Source of the DNA: Streptomyces klenkii
GTDB taxonomy: Bacteria; Actinomycetota; Actinomycetes; Streptomycetales; Streptomycetaceae
Reading direction: 5' to 3'
Assembly: GCF_003626645.1 (NCBI RefSeq)
Contig: NZ_RBAM01000010.1
Span: 124,001-188,000 of the forward strand
Length of the DNA stretch: 64,000 bases
A program made the position numbers and the translations under genes. The notes under the pieces were generated by a model. The model did not search any database. It saw only the letters and a list, made by a program, of their open reading frames with translations, and was not told the DNA's origin. Positions 15,677-24,500 of this stretch are shown here, piece by piece (the stretch's first letter is position 1; each line of letters starts with the position of its first letter).

Positions 15677-16386
15677 CCACGACCGCCACCGTCTCCCTCC
15701 TCGTCGCCGACGACGAGGAGCTCACCCGTACCGGCCTGCGCACCCTGCTGTCCGCCAAACCGGGACTCGACGTCATCGGCGAGGCCGCCGACGGCCACCA
15801 GGCCCTGGCCCTCGCCACCGAGCTCCGGCCCGACGTCGTACTGATGGACGTACGCATGCCCGGGATCGACGGCATCGAGGCGACCCGCCGGCTCCAGACC
15901 GCTCTCCCCCGGCCGCCCAAGGTCGTGGTGATCACCACCTTCGAGAACGACGAGTACGTCTACGACGCCCTGCGTGCCGGCGCGAGCGGCTTCGTCCTGA
16001 AGCGGGCGCCCTCGGAGCAGATCGCCCATGCCGTACGCCTGGTCGCCACGACCGACTCCGTCCTCTTCCCCGACGCCGTCCGCAGACTCGTCGCCGCGCG
16101 GCCCTCGCCACCGGCACGCCCCGCGCGCGGCGTGCCCCCGCTCACGGGCCGCGAGGCCGAGATCCTCCGCCTCATGGCGAGGGGCCTGTCCAACCCGGAC
16201 ATCGCCGGCCGGCTCGTCGTCAGCCTGGAGACCGTCAAGACTCACGTGAGCAACCTCCTGGCCAAACTGGGCGCCCGGAACCGCACCCAGGCCGTGATCC
16301 TCGCCTACGAGTACGGCTTCGTCGTCCCCGGCACGGGAAGCCCGGCGGTGGACCGGCCTGTAGATACGCGATTGAGTCACAGCTGA
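15673..16386 (+). CDS. NarL/LuxR-type response regulator
   Basis: A 237-aa regulator. The receiver domain has acidic D13-D14, phosphoacceptor D59 in VVLMDVRMPG, a Thr in VVVITTFEND and Lys in GFVLKRAPSE. The C-terminal LuxR helix-turn-helix is LTGREAEILRLMARGLSNPDIAGRL and continues with ETVKTHVSNLLAKLG. It is translationally coupled (ATGA) to the sensor kinase gene immediately upstream. Its regulon is unknown; the 14-bp tandem array just downstream is not an obvious binding site. Confidence 0.93.
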   Translation: MTTTATVSLLVADDEELTRTGLRTLLSAKPGLDVIGEAADGHQALALATELRPDVVLMDVRMPGIDGIEATRRLQTALPRPPKVVVITTFENDEYVYDALRAGASGFVLKRAPSEQIAHAVRLVATTDSVLFPDAVRRLVAARPSPPARPARGVPPLTGREAEILRLMARGLSNPDIAGRLVVSLETVKTHVSNLLAKLGARNRTQAVILAYEYGFVVPGTGSPAVDRPVDTRLSHS

Positions 16387-16693
16387 GTGCGGGCCAAAAG
16401 GCAGCGACCGAAAGACAGTCGTCGAAAGGCAGTCACCGAAAGGCAGTCACCGAAAGGCAGTCGTCGAAAGGCCGCAATGGCAGGCCGGGATGGCCGCGGC
16501 AAAGTGGCCTGCCAGGCACGCCGGCCCGGCGCGTCGCGGTCGCACTCCGTGCGCTGGTGCGGGCTCCCTGTGCGCCCCTCTCACCGCTATGTGCCCCTCG
16601 AAACCATCATCTGTCGCAGAAGCTCTCTCACAGGAGATCACCCCGGATCACTATCATGACGAATAGTAATTAGTCTGCCACCGAAGGTAACCG
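16387..16693. other. Intergenic region downstream of the two-component system
   Basis: This gap holds the 14-bp tandem array (16397-16466). It also has a relatively AT-rich stretch at about 16640-16680, including an ACTAT/ATAGT inverted repeat, that could be the promoter of the small gene at 16694. I see no hairpin terminator. Confidence 0.5.
16397..16466. repeat. Tandem array of 14-bp units (AAAGGCAGTCACCG)
   Basis: Five head-to-tail 14-bp units begin at 16397, 16411, 16425, 16439 and 16453, with a decayed sixth at 16467-16480. The third and fourth are identical; variation is at the CACC/CGTC end. The array starts 10 bp after the response-regulator stop. A 14-bp period is not a codon multiple, so it is non-coding. 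Confidence 0.92.
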
Positions 16694-17017
16694 ATGGAGT
16701 CTGATGGCGATGCCCTGCGAGGGGAATCCGCGAGCGGTACCGATCCGGTCCGCACCGGTCGAACATTTCAGATCGCCGAGGTGACCGCCCGGCCGATCGC
16801 CATCCGGTGCATGGGCCGCTCCTACCGTGCCCGTGCACAGGGCGACACCGTCGTCTTCCACGACGTCACCGACATCACTCGCCCCGTCGTCCTGGGGGAG
16901 GCTCACCGCACCGGCAACGGCACCTGGGACATCGTCACGGCACGTGGCCGGAACCTCCCGCCGGCCACGGAACTGCTGCCCGTCCTCGTGGCCCTCCGCC
17001 ACGCCTACTGGCCCTGA
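16694..17017 (+). CDS. Small hypothetical protein
   Basis: A 107-aa protein that I do not recognise. After an acidic N-terminus it has a compact beta-rich segment: ITARCM-like strand AIRCMGRSYRARAQGDTVVFHD, then VVLGEAHRTGNGTWDIVTARG (key features: alternating hydrophobics and the GNGTWDI turn), then a helix LLPVLVALRHAYW. Third-position GC is high, which supports coding. There is no signal peptide or membrane segment. It converges on the glutaminase gene, with 29 bp between stops. Confidence 0.55.
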   Translation: MESDGDALRGESASGTDPVRTGRTFQIAEVTARPIAIRCMGRSYRARAQGDTVVFHDVTDITRPVVLGEAHRTGNGTWDIVTARGRNLPPATELLPVLVALRHAYWP

Positions 17018-17046
17018 GCCCTCCCCGCCCCGGCGCCCGGCCCGGG

Positions 17047-18618
17047 TCACAACCCCGCGGCGTCGGCGAGCAGCCGGGCCACCTGCCCGTGACCTGCCCG
17101 GTTGGCGTCGTCCAAGGGCGTCCCGCCCCAGCGGTCCACGGGCTTCGGGTCGACCCCCACGGACAGGAGAAATTCCACGGTGTCACGGTGCCCCTCAGAC
17201 GCGGCCAGGTGCAGGGCGGTGCGTCCGTCGTAGTCGGTGGCGCCGAGGGAGACGTTGCAGGCGGCGAGGCGGCGGATCTCGCTGAGGTCACCCCGGCTGG
17301 CGGCGAGGCACAGTCCCACGATGCCTTCGATAGCACTCTGCTGACGCTTGAGGCGGGGGTCGCGCTTGCCGGTCCCGGCACCGGTGCCGGTGAGCAGGTC
17401 GTAGGTGTGGATGTTGTAGCAGTCGACCAGGCGCCGGCAGACCTCGATCCCCCGCACCGAATTCCCCTGGGCATCCAGACGGGGCGACCAGATGGCTATG
17501 CCCATCAGCTGGGGCACGACCAGCATCAAGGCACCGGACACCCCGCTCTTGGCGGGCAGTCCGATCGTGAAGGCGAACTCGCCCGAGAAGTCGTACATGC
17601 CGCACGAGGACATCAGTGACAGGCAGTGGCGCACCGTCTGGGCGGAGAACACGGGATCCTCCGTCAGCGGGCACACCCCGGCATTGGCCAGAGAAGCCGC
17701 CGCAACGGCCAGCTGCTGCGCGTCCACCTCGATCGAGCAGCACTGGAAGTAGAACTCCAAGGTGGCCAGAAGGTCCGTGCCGGACGGGAAGGCGCCGCGT
17801 TCCCGCATCGAGTAGCCGAGGGCGAAGTTTCGGTCCGCGGTGTTGCGCTCGGACAGATAGACGGAATTGTTGAAACCGACGCTGCGCCCGCCCGCGAGGC
17901 GTTTCCAGGTCTCGGCCACGTAGTCGAAGCGGTCCGCGGCGTCCAGGCCGCGCCGGATGAGCGCGCAGCTCATGATGGCCCCGGCATTTATCATCGGGTT
18001 GTGCGGCAGGCCCGCCTTGTTGAAGGTCAGCTCGTTGAAGCCCTGGCCGCTCGGCTCCCGTCCCACATAGCGGTGGACGGTGTCAGGCCCGTGCTCCTCC
18101 AAGGTAATGCAGTAACTAACGGTCTTGGACACCGACTGCAGGCAGAATTTCACTCCCGCATCCCCGATCGAGAAACGCTGCCCGTCCACCGTGCATACCG
18201 AAATCGCGAACTGGTCCGCATCCACCCGCGCGAGCTGGGGAATGTACGCGGCGACCGCGCCCCTCCGGTCGGCGCGGACCTCCTGGTAGATGCGCTGGAG
18301 ATCGTCCACGAGCGCGGGGAAGTCAGGAACCGCGAGCTCCCCGCGGGCCGCCCGCTCGATGAGGCCCCGGTTGAGCCGGGTGGCGGCGGAGAACTCCTCC
18401 GCCGTCAGCAGCAACGGTTCGGCCGGCGGCTGAGCGGAACACGCGCGGTCCAGATTGGCAATGGTCTCGGCGATCCTGGGGTCGTCGGGCAGGATGCCCG
18501 CCTCGCACAGCACCTCCAGCAGCAGATCCGGGGAGAGCCGGCCGGACGAGTCATGCTCGAAGCAGCCGAGAACACCCGCATGAGTTCCTCCGCCCCGGCA
18601 GCGAAGGGCACTGGGCAC
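17047..18618 (-). CDS. glsA: Glutaminase with N-terminal EF-hand-like and C-terminal ankyrin domains (kidney-type layout)
   Basis: The class is serine-dependent beta-lactamase-like glutaminase, converting glutamine to glutamate and ammonia. The catalytic SxxK is in CLQSVSKTVSYC; RYVGREPSGQGFNELTFN and HNPMINAGAIMSCALI are the substrate-site motifs. The N-terminal CFEHDSSGRLSP begins an EF-hand-like bundle. C-terminal repeats (DYDGRTALHLAASEGHRDTV and RWGGTPLDDANRAGHGQVA) are ankyrin units. This order equals animal kidney/liver glutaminases and is much longer than the roughly 310-aa bacterial core. The start is uncertain: GTG 18618 is in frame but has a weak ribosome site, while a GGAGGA-ATG at 18581 is one nucleotide out of frame (see findings). 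Confidence 0.85.
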   Translation of the reverse strand: MPSALRCRGGGTHAGVLGCFEHDSSGRLSPDLLLEVLCEAGILPDDPRIAETIANLDRACSAQPPAEPLLLTAEEFSAATRLNRGLIERAARGELAVPDFPALVDDLQRIYQEVRADRRGAVAAYIPQLARVDADQFAISVCTVDGQRFSIGDAGVKFCLQSVSKTVSYCITLEEHGPDTVHRYVGREPSGQGFNELTFNKAGLPHNPMINAGAIMSCALIRRGLDAADRFDYVAETWKRLAGGRSVGFNNSVYLSERNTADRNFALGYSMRERGAFPSGTDLLATLEFYFQCCSIEVDAQQLAVAAASLANAGVCPLTEDPVFSAQTVRHCLSLMSSCGMYDFSGEFAFTIGLPAKSGVSGALMLVVPQLMGIAIWSPRLDAQGNSVRGIEVCRRLVDCYNIHTYDLLTGTGAGTGKRDPRLKRQQSAIEGIVGLCLAASRGDLSEIRRLAACNVSLGATDYDGRTALHLAASEGHRDTVEFLLSVGVDPKPVDRWGGTPLDDANRAGHGQVARLLADAAGL

Positions 18619-18979
18619 GGAGGGGCGTTCCGCAGGCCGCTTCCCAGGTCTCGCAGCGGCCAAAGAACTCCTCCGATCAGGGCAGCAGGCAGGTCCTTGT
18701 GCCTTGCCGGAAAACCGGCCGACGGGCGTCGCGGGCCGAGCCGTGAGGTAGCTGAGAAGCCCTGCGCCGTCCCGGCAATCCCCACCGCACCGACGATTCC
18801 CGGCCACCAGAGACGAAAACCAGCCTCACCGGAACAGGCGCACTCAACCTGGTGGTGCGGTTGCGAAGCCCGGGGCATCTCACTCCCCACGCGCCGTACG
18901 CCCGGACGCGCTCCGGCGCGGATCGGCGCGTACCGTCAATGCGCAGGCGGGTCGCACCGCACATCTCGGTACGGGCTCG
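18619..18979. other. Intergenic region between glutaminase and AraC genes
   Basis: No convincing gene is present. There is a CGCGCCG/CGGCGCG inverted repeat near 18889-18925. The frames here give Arg/Pro-rich shadow translations. The gap should hold the leftward glutaminase promoter and the end of the AraC transcript, neither of which I can place exactly. Confidence 0.4.
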
Positions 18980-19996
18980 CTACCGGCGAGCTGCGGTGGC
19001 GGAGGGCAGCTCATCGAAGCGGTCGCGGTACTCGCCGGCGAAGCGCCCCAGGTGGGAAATGCCCCACCGGTAGGCAATGGTGCTGACGTGATCGGTGGAG
19101 GCGAGGATGTCCTCGCGGATCCGGTTCAGCCTCAGGTTGCGCACGTACGACATGGGGGACAGTCCGAGCCGTGCGCGGAATGCGGAGCTGACGGTCCGCG
19201 GACTACAGCCTGCGGCGGCGGCAATGTCAGTGAGGGTGATGCGTTCGGCGATGTTCGTTTCGATGAACGCGAGAGCCGCACGCAAAGAGCGCGGGTGACC
19301 GGGCTGAGGGCCGTCCCGCAGCTCGGCGGTGTGGGTATGGGGCTGGGCCAGCAGCAGGGCGGTGACGATGCACCGCAGCTGGCTGCGCTGGAGCTCCGCA
19401 CGCTGGAACAAGAAGTCTCCCGAGTCCAGTTGCTCCACGAGGGAATGCACCAGCAGCCGTACCGCCCGGCCCTTCGGCCCGGCCAGGTCCAGGGGGAAGT
19501 CGAAACGCACGGTGGACACCGGCAGGTGCCCGGTCAGCGCGGCGAACTCCTGATCGACCAAGGCGGCATCGATCTTCAGCCCCAGGAACCGCGTCCGGCC
19601 GCGGCGGCAGGGGCGCAGTTCCTGGGTGTCTCCGGGGTTGACGACTCCCGCGGTGGTTTTGTCGAGGGTCGTGCGCAGGGTGCCCCGGGACGCCACGATT
19701 TCTCCGGCAACACCGATGTTGACGAAGTAGGAACCGCGGCCGGCCGCTGCCGAAGCGACGCGGACGCCGAGCGGCGAGGCGAAGTAGCCGATCGCGAAAT
19801 CGGGGGCGGCCGCACCGCGCAGTTCGTGATCTCCGCCGCGCAGGCCGTGCAAGCCGTGCAGGGGGGAGGTAGTGATCGAGCCGCCGAACAGCCGGGTGGC
19901 GGCATTGAGCAGGTCGACAGGATTCCGGGACCGGGTGATGCGGAAGTCTCCCAGTGGAGCAGCCACGGCTTCACCTCCCATGTCCTGCTGGCCCAT
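18980..19996 (-). CDS. AraC-family transcriptional regulator
   Basis: A 338-aa regulator. The N-terminal part is a ligand/cupin-like domain of the AraC_binding_2 type (DFAIGYFASPLGVRV, RTRFLGLKIDAALVDQEF). The C-terminal 100 residues are the double HTH: ITLTDIAAAAGCSPRTVSSAFRARLGLSPMSYVRNLRLNRIRE (first helix pair; key S-P-R-T and G-x-S-P) and VSTIAYRWGISHLGRFAGEYRDRF, ending ELPSAT. The start is ATG 19996 or 19981. It lies 122 bp downstream of the flavin monooxygenase on the same strand, so it may control that gene, though this is inference. Confidence 0.88.
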   Translation of the reverse strand: MGQQDMGGEAVAAPLGDFRITRSRNPVDLLNAATRLFGGSITTSPLHGLHGLRGGDHELRGAAAPDFAIGYFASPLGVRVASAAAGRGSYFVNIGVAGEIVASRGTLRTTLDKTTAGVVNPGDTQELRPCRRGRTRFLGLKIDAALVDQEFAALTGHLPVSTVRFDFPLDLAGPKGRAVRLLVHSLVEQLDSGDFLFQRAELQRSQLRCIVTALLLAQPHTHTAELRDGPQPGHPRSLRAALAFIETNIAERITLTDIAAAAGCSPRTVSSAFRARLGLSPMSYVRNLRLNRIREDILASTDHVSTIAYRWGISHLGRFAGEYRDRFDELPSATAARR

Positions 19997-20118
19997 CGGC
20001 CGACGGCTCGGCGTCCAGCAGGACGAACAAGATAGTGCAGGGGGCGTCGGCACCGGTGTCACCGGCACGTCGTGCGGACGGCAGACCGCCGAAGCGCTCT
20101 GCGCGTCGGGGTTGGGGG

Positions 20119-21249
20119 TTACGCGGGCTCGGCCATCCGGCGGTGGCAGGCATCGACCAGTCGGTACGCCTCGTCGTGACGCTGTGCCTGTTCCAGCCCG
20201 GCGATCTCCACCGAGGCCCGGACGAGCGTTCGGCAGCGCGGTGCGCGCCGGCTGACGAACGACGCGAGCCCCGCGCCGACCGACTCGCGTCGTTCGAGCT
20301 CCTCGGCCAGCACGAGCCCGTCCTCGATGGCCAGGGCCGCGCCGCTGGCCATCTGCGGTGCCGGCGCATGCGCGGCATCACCGATGACGACGGCGTTCCC
20401 GCGGTTCCAGGCGCTCTCCAGCAACGCCGTCTGCACCGGACGGCGTACCACCGACTCCTGCACGGACACGAGAGAGCTGGTCTCCCCCACGCGCCCCGGG
20501 AAGACCTCCAGCAGCTGTTGGAGGCGCGGGGCGAGCTCGGCGTCGGGCAGGGTGCCCGCCTCCACTCCGTTCTCCGTCAGGAACACATACGCCTGGCTGT
20601 CCGAAAGGGGAACGAGACCAGCCGTGTTGACCTTGCCGGCGAAGTGATGGACACCCGTCGCCCACGCCGGGCGCGGCACCAGAGCCCGCCACACCATCTG
20701 CCCGTGGTAGTCGACCGAGGTCTCAAGCCCCAGCAGGCCCCGGACCGACGAGCAGATCCCGTCTGCACCCACCAACAGCGCGACCCGCCGGACCGTCCCG
20801 TCCGAGAACCGGACACGGACCAGCTCGTCCTCCTGGTCCACCGCCACGACCGTCATCCCGTGGTGCACCACGACACCACTCCGCTCGGCCGCCTCGTGCA
20901 GGATCCGATGCAGTACGGGGCGCGCCATGCCGACCATCGCCGGCCGCTCCGCGCCGAGGAGGCGCGGCAACCGGACCCGGCCCGCGGGCTCGCCGTTCAC
21001 GTCCACATGCGTGATCACACTCAACCCGTAGCCCTCGGCCAGACACACCTCCGCAAGGCCCAGCTCGTCCAGCGCGCGCAGCGACGGTCCCGTCAGGCAG
21101 AGCCCCCATCCGGACGTCGTCCTTTCCGGGCCGGCCGCCTCGGCCATCTCGACCCGCCACCCCCTACGGGCCAAAGCCGATGCCGCCGTCAGCCCGGCCA
21201 CGCCGGCGCCCACGATCACGGCCGTCCGCACGCCACGAAAGGTGTTCAT
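20119..21249 (-). CDS. FAD-dependent aromatic hydroxylase-type monooxygenase
   Basis: A 376-aa group A flavoprotein monooxygenase. It has AVIVGAGVAGLTAASAL (Rossmann), LLVGADGICSSVRGLLG (DG motif) and NAVVIGDAAHAPAPQMASG (GD motif, FAD ribityl contact). Such enzymes use NAD(P)H and O2 to hydroxylate aromatic or related compounds. ATG 21249 (MNTFRGVRTAV) follows GGAGG. It stands alone with the AraC gene downstream. A catabolic or drug-inactivating role (for example tetracycline or rifampicin monooxygenase relatives) cannot be separated by eye. Confidence 0.87.
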   Translation of the reverse strand: MNTFRGVRTAVIVGAGVAGLTAASALARRGWRVEMAEAAGPERTTSGWGLCLTGPSLRALDELGLAEVCLAEGYGLSVITHVDVNGEPAGRVRLPRLLGAERPAMVGMARPVLHRILHEAAERSGVVVHHGMTVVAVDQEDELVRVRFSDGTVRRVALLVGADGICSSVRGLLGLETSVDYHGQMVWRALVPRPAWATGVHHFAGKVNTAGLVPLSDSQAYVFLTENGVEAGTLPDAELAPRLQQLLEVFPGRVGETSSLVSVQESVVRRPVQTALLESAWNRGNAVVIGDAAHAPAPQMASGAALAIEDGLVLAEELERRESVGAGLASFVSRRAPRCRTLVRASVEIAGLEQAQRHDEAYRLVDACHRRMAEPA

Positions 21250-21368
21250 ATACGCCTCCTGAGCCCCGAATTCACCGAACCCTAGGAGCCGCCGCCGCTC
21301 CGCCTTATCCGCATCGGGACGCGACCATCCACTCCCGGCAATCGATTACCGCGGCGCGTCCGACACAC

Positions 21369-21426
21369 GTACTCGTACTTGTACTTGTACTTGTACTTGT
21401 ACTTGTACTTGTACTTGCACTTGTCG
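21369..21426. repeat. Hexanucleotide microsatellite (GTACTT)n
   Basis: About nine copies of GTACTT (first GTACTC, last GCACTT) sit in the 293-bp divergent gap between the flavin monooxygenase (start 21249) and the helicase (start 21543). On the minus strand it would code Lys-Tyr repeats, but no gene uses it. Uniform units imply recent slippage. Confidence 0.93.
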
Positions 21427-21542
21427 CCGAGCTGTATCCCAGCTCGCCGGGACCCGGCCTGATGGAGGTCCGGTAGATTCGACGGACTGCTGATCGGCAA
21501 GGGGAGCGGCCGGGTGCCGCGTGTGGGACAGGGGGCCGGGGG

Positions 21543-24500
21543 GTGCGGAGCGGACAGGGGCAGGACCGCCGCCGGGAAGCATTGCTGGAGTGCTGGCGCG
21601 CCATCGAGCTGTTCGGTCCGCCGGGCATCCCGGCGTTGCCCCGGCGGCGCTCCGCCGCGCGGTCCGGCCCGAGGGACGAGTACGTCGTCGACCTGACGCC
21701 GCTGCCGGGACGGATACCGCCGCACCTGCCGTGGGATGCCGACCATCCGGAGACGGGCGCGCGCCGGGCGCCGTACGGCCGGATGTGGCGGCACGAGATC
21801 TACTGCGGGGTCTTCGATCTGGAGCTGCTCCGTCAGGCGATGATCGCGGTGTTGCCCGCGGGGACCGATCCGGATCCCGGTGTGCCGCAGTCCGAGCTGA
21901 CGCTGCCGGGCCAGAGCGCGATGTTCGCCCTGGTCCTGGACGATGAGGGGCGACCGGTCGAGGACACGTCCGTGATCTCCGCCTGCGCCTGGGCGACCGG
22001 CCGCCTCTTCGATCCGGGACCGTCCGCGCCGGGCTGGCTGGACGGCTTCGAGGACCTCGACGACGCGTTCGGCACGGCGATCGACGAGCTGACGGCCACC
22101 GCGATTCCCTACGGCTCCACCGCCTCGGCCCCCGGCGCGGCGTACGGGCAGCGGCCCGGCTCCGGCAGCAGGCCGGGAACCGCGGCCGGGGCCGGCCGTG
22201 TGAGCTGGCAGCGACTGCTCGGCGAGATCCTGGGCGAGGCCGCCGTCGGCGCGGTCGGGGCCCTGTTCGGCGACGTCGTCGGCGCCGTCCTCCAGGGCGC
22301 GGCTGAACCCCTGGTGCGCCGCGCCGCCGACTGGGCAGCGGCCCGCCGGCCTGCCGAGGACCAAGTCGAGTCCGGGCATCCGGAGGATGGCAGGAGTGTT
22401 CCCGAGCGGGCTCCGGCCGACCCTGCGGACATGCCGGAGGCGTCCAGGGATGGCTCTGGTCCCCGCGCGCTCACGTTCGCCGATCTCGTCGCCCTGACCG
22501 CGCAGATCGCCGACCTGTGCGGGGTGCAGGACCATCTGCGACCCCAGGTGATCCGGGTGCGGAGCAGGCTGGTCCACCGGCCTCGGGACCCGCAGGCGAA
22601 GGTCGCCGCCGCGGCGCCTTTCCTGAACAGCCTGTTGCCTCCCGATCTCGCCCGGGTGGCCGGGGCCCTCGGTAAAGGGATCGGCCCGGCACTGGACGCG
22701 TACCTGACCGAGCACGATGCCATTGCCGTGGGGATGCGGACGGATGTGCGCCGGGAGCGCGGAGTCGTCCTGGCCGGGGTGAGTCCGGAGCTGGTTCCGC
22801 CGGGGCGGTGGCCCGCGCCGGCACGGTACCCGCTCGCGCTGAGCCAGCAGTTCGCGGTCGACCGGATGCTCGCCGACCGCGCGGGCACCGAAGGCGGGAT
22901 GTTCTCCGTGAACGGGCCGCCCGGCACGGGCAAGACGACGATGTTGCGCGACCTGGTCGCCGCGCTGGTGGTCGAGCGGGCGGCGGTGCTGGCGACGTTC
23001 GACCGGCCCGGACAGGCATTTACCGGTCCGGCGTGGCGAGGCAAGGACCGGCAGGGCAAGCACGCGCGATTCGTGTCGCGGCTCGACCCTCGGCTGACCG
23101 GGTTCGAGATCGTGGTCGCCTCCTCCAACAACGGCGCGGTCGAGAACGTCACTGCCGAGCTGCCCGGTATCGGCGCGCTCGGTGAGCACTGGCACGGCGG
23201 CCCCGATCATTTCTCCGACCTCGCCTCCGCCCTCCTCGGCGGCCAAGCGTGGGGCCTGGTCGCGGCGGTGCTCGGGAACAAGACCAACCGCAAGGAGTTC
23301 GGCGACCGGTTCTGGTGGGGCCGGCTGCCGGAGAAGGAGGCCGAGGCCCGGTCCGCAGCAGGACTGCCACCGCTGCGCGGCATGCAGGCTGTCCTGAGTG
23401 ACTGGATCCCGCCGAGGACTCCGCCCGGCGGCCGGCGCCCCGCCGCTCCGGCGAGCCGGGACGCGGCGGGCAGGGACGCGGCGAACCGGAACGCAGCGGG
23501 CCAAAACCCGGCGTCCGGCCCCGCCGAGCCCGTGCCGTCGTGGACCGCCGCCGTCGCCGCGTTCCGCACCGCCCGGGCCGAGGTCGAGCGCCTGCGTGCC
23601 GAGCGTGCCCGGCTGGCCTCGGCGCTGGCAGCCGTCGAGTCCCCGTCGGCCGGGCAGCGGATCGCGGACCTGGAAGCCGCCGTGTTCCGCGCAGACCAGC
23701 AGGTCACCGCCGCGGTGTCCGCCCTGGAACGGGCCACCGTCTCCACCGGCGAAGCCCGGAGTGCCACCGCGGCGGCCGAGGCCGGACACCGGGCGGCCGC
23801 CGAGCGCGTACCACGAGCCCAGCAGGAGCTTGCCGCCGCCCGTGCGGACCTGTCGGCCGCTCGTGAGCTGGCCGCGCACCACCGCGAGTACGTCACGGTG
23901 CTCACCGCCCGTCAGGACGCACCACCTGCCGTCCGGCGGGGCCTGCGCGGCGGACTACGGCACCTGTTCCAGAGCTCCGCCGACCGGCAGGCCGCCGAAG
24001 AGCAGCAAGAGCGTGCCCGGGCCGAGAACGCGCAACTGCTCGTCCAGCAGCGCGCCGCCCTCGACGACTCCCTGGAGCGGGTCGCCGCAGCCGTACGCGC
24101 CGAATCCCTGGCCGAGGACCGGAACTCCCGGTCCGCCACCGCCGTCGACGAGGCCGCCGCCGGCCTCACCACCGCCCTCGCGCACGAACAGACCACGCGC
24201 GCCCGGCAGGCTGCGGCGGACACCGCACTGCGGCGGGCCCGGCAGGCCGCTGACGCGGCCCGCCACGACCTGCGGGCCGCCGTGACCGAGCTCAACGAAC
24301 GCCACCACGAACTGCAACACGCGGCTCGGACTCTGCCTTCACTGCCGCTCAACTGGCTCCACCTCGACGAAGCCGACCAGGAACTCGGCTCCCCCTGGTC
24401 CGACGAGGCGTGGTCCACCGCGCGCAGCGACCTGTTCCTGCGCGCCCTCGACCTGCACCGCGCCTTCGTGGCCGGGGCTGCGAAGAGGGTCCGCGGCAAT

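Noticed and set aside
16397..16480. CRISPR array
   Set aside because: Units are 14 bp and directly adjacent with no spacers; no cas gene is nearby.
21282..23882. Very long open frame on the minus strand (about 866 codons) opposite the helicase
   Set aside because: It is the antisense shadow of a clear SF1 helicase, is Arg/Gly-rich without motifs, and its end is coded by the GTACTT microsatellite (Lys-Tyr repeats).
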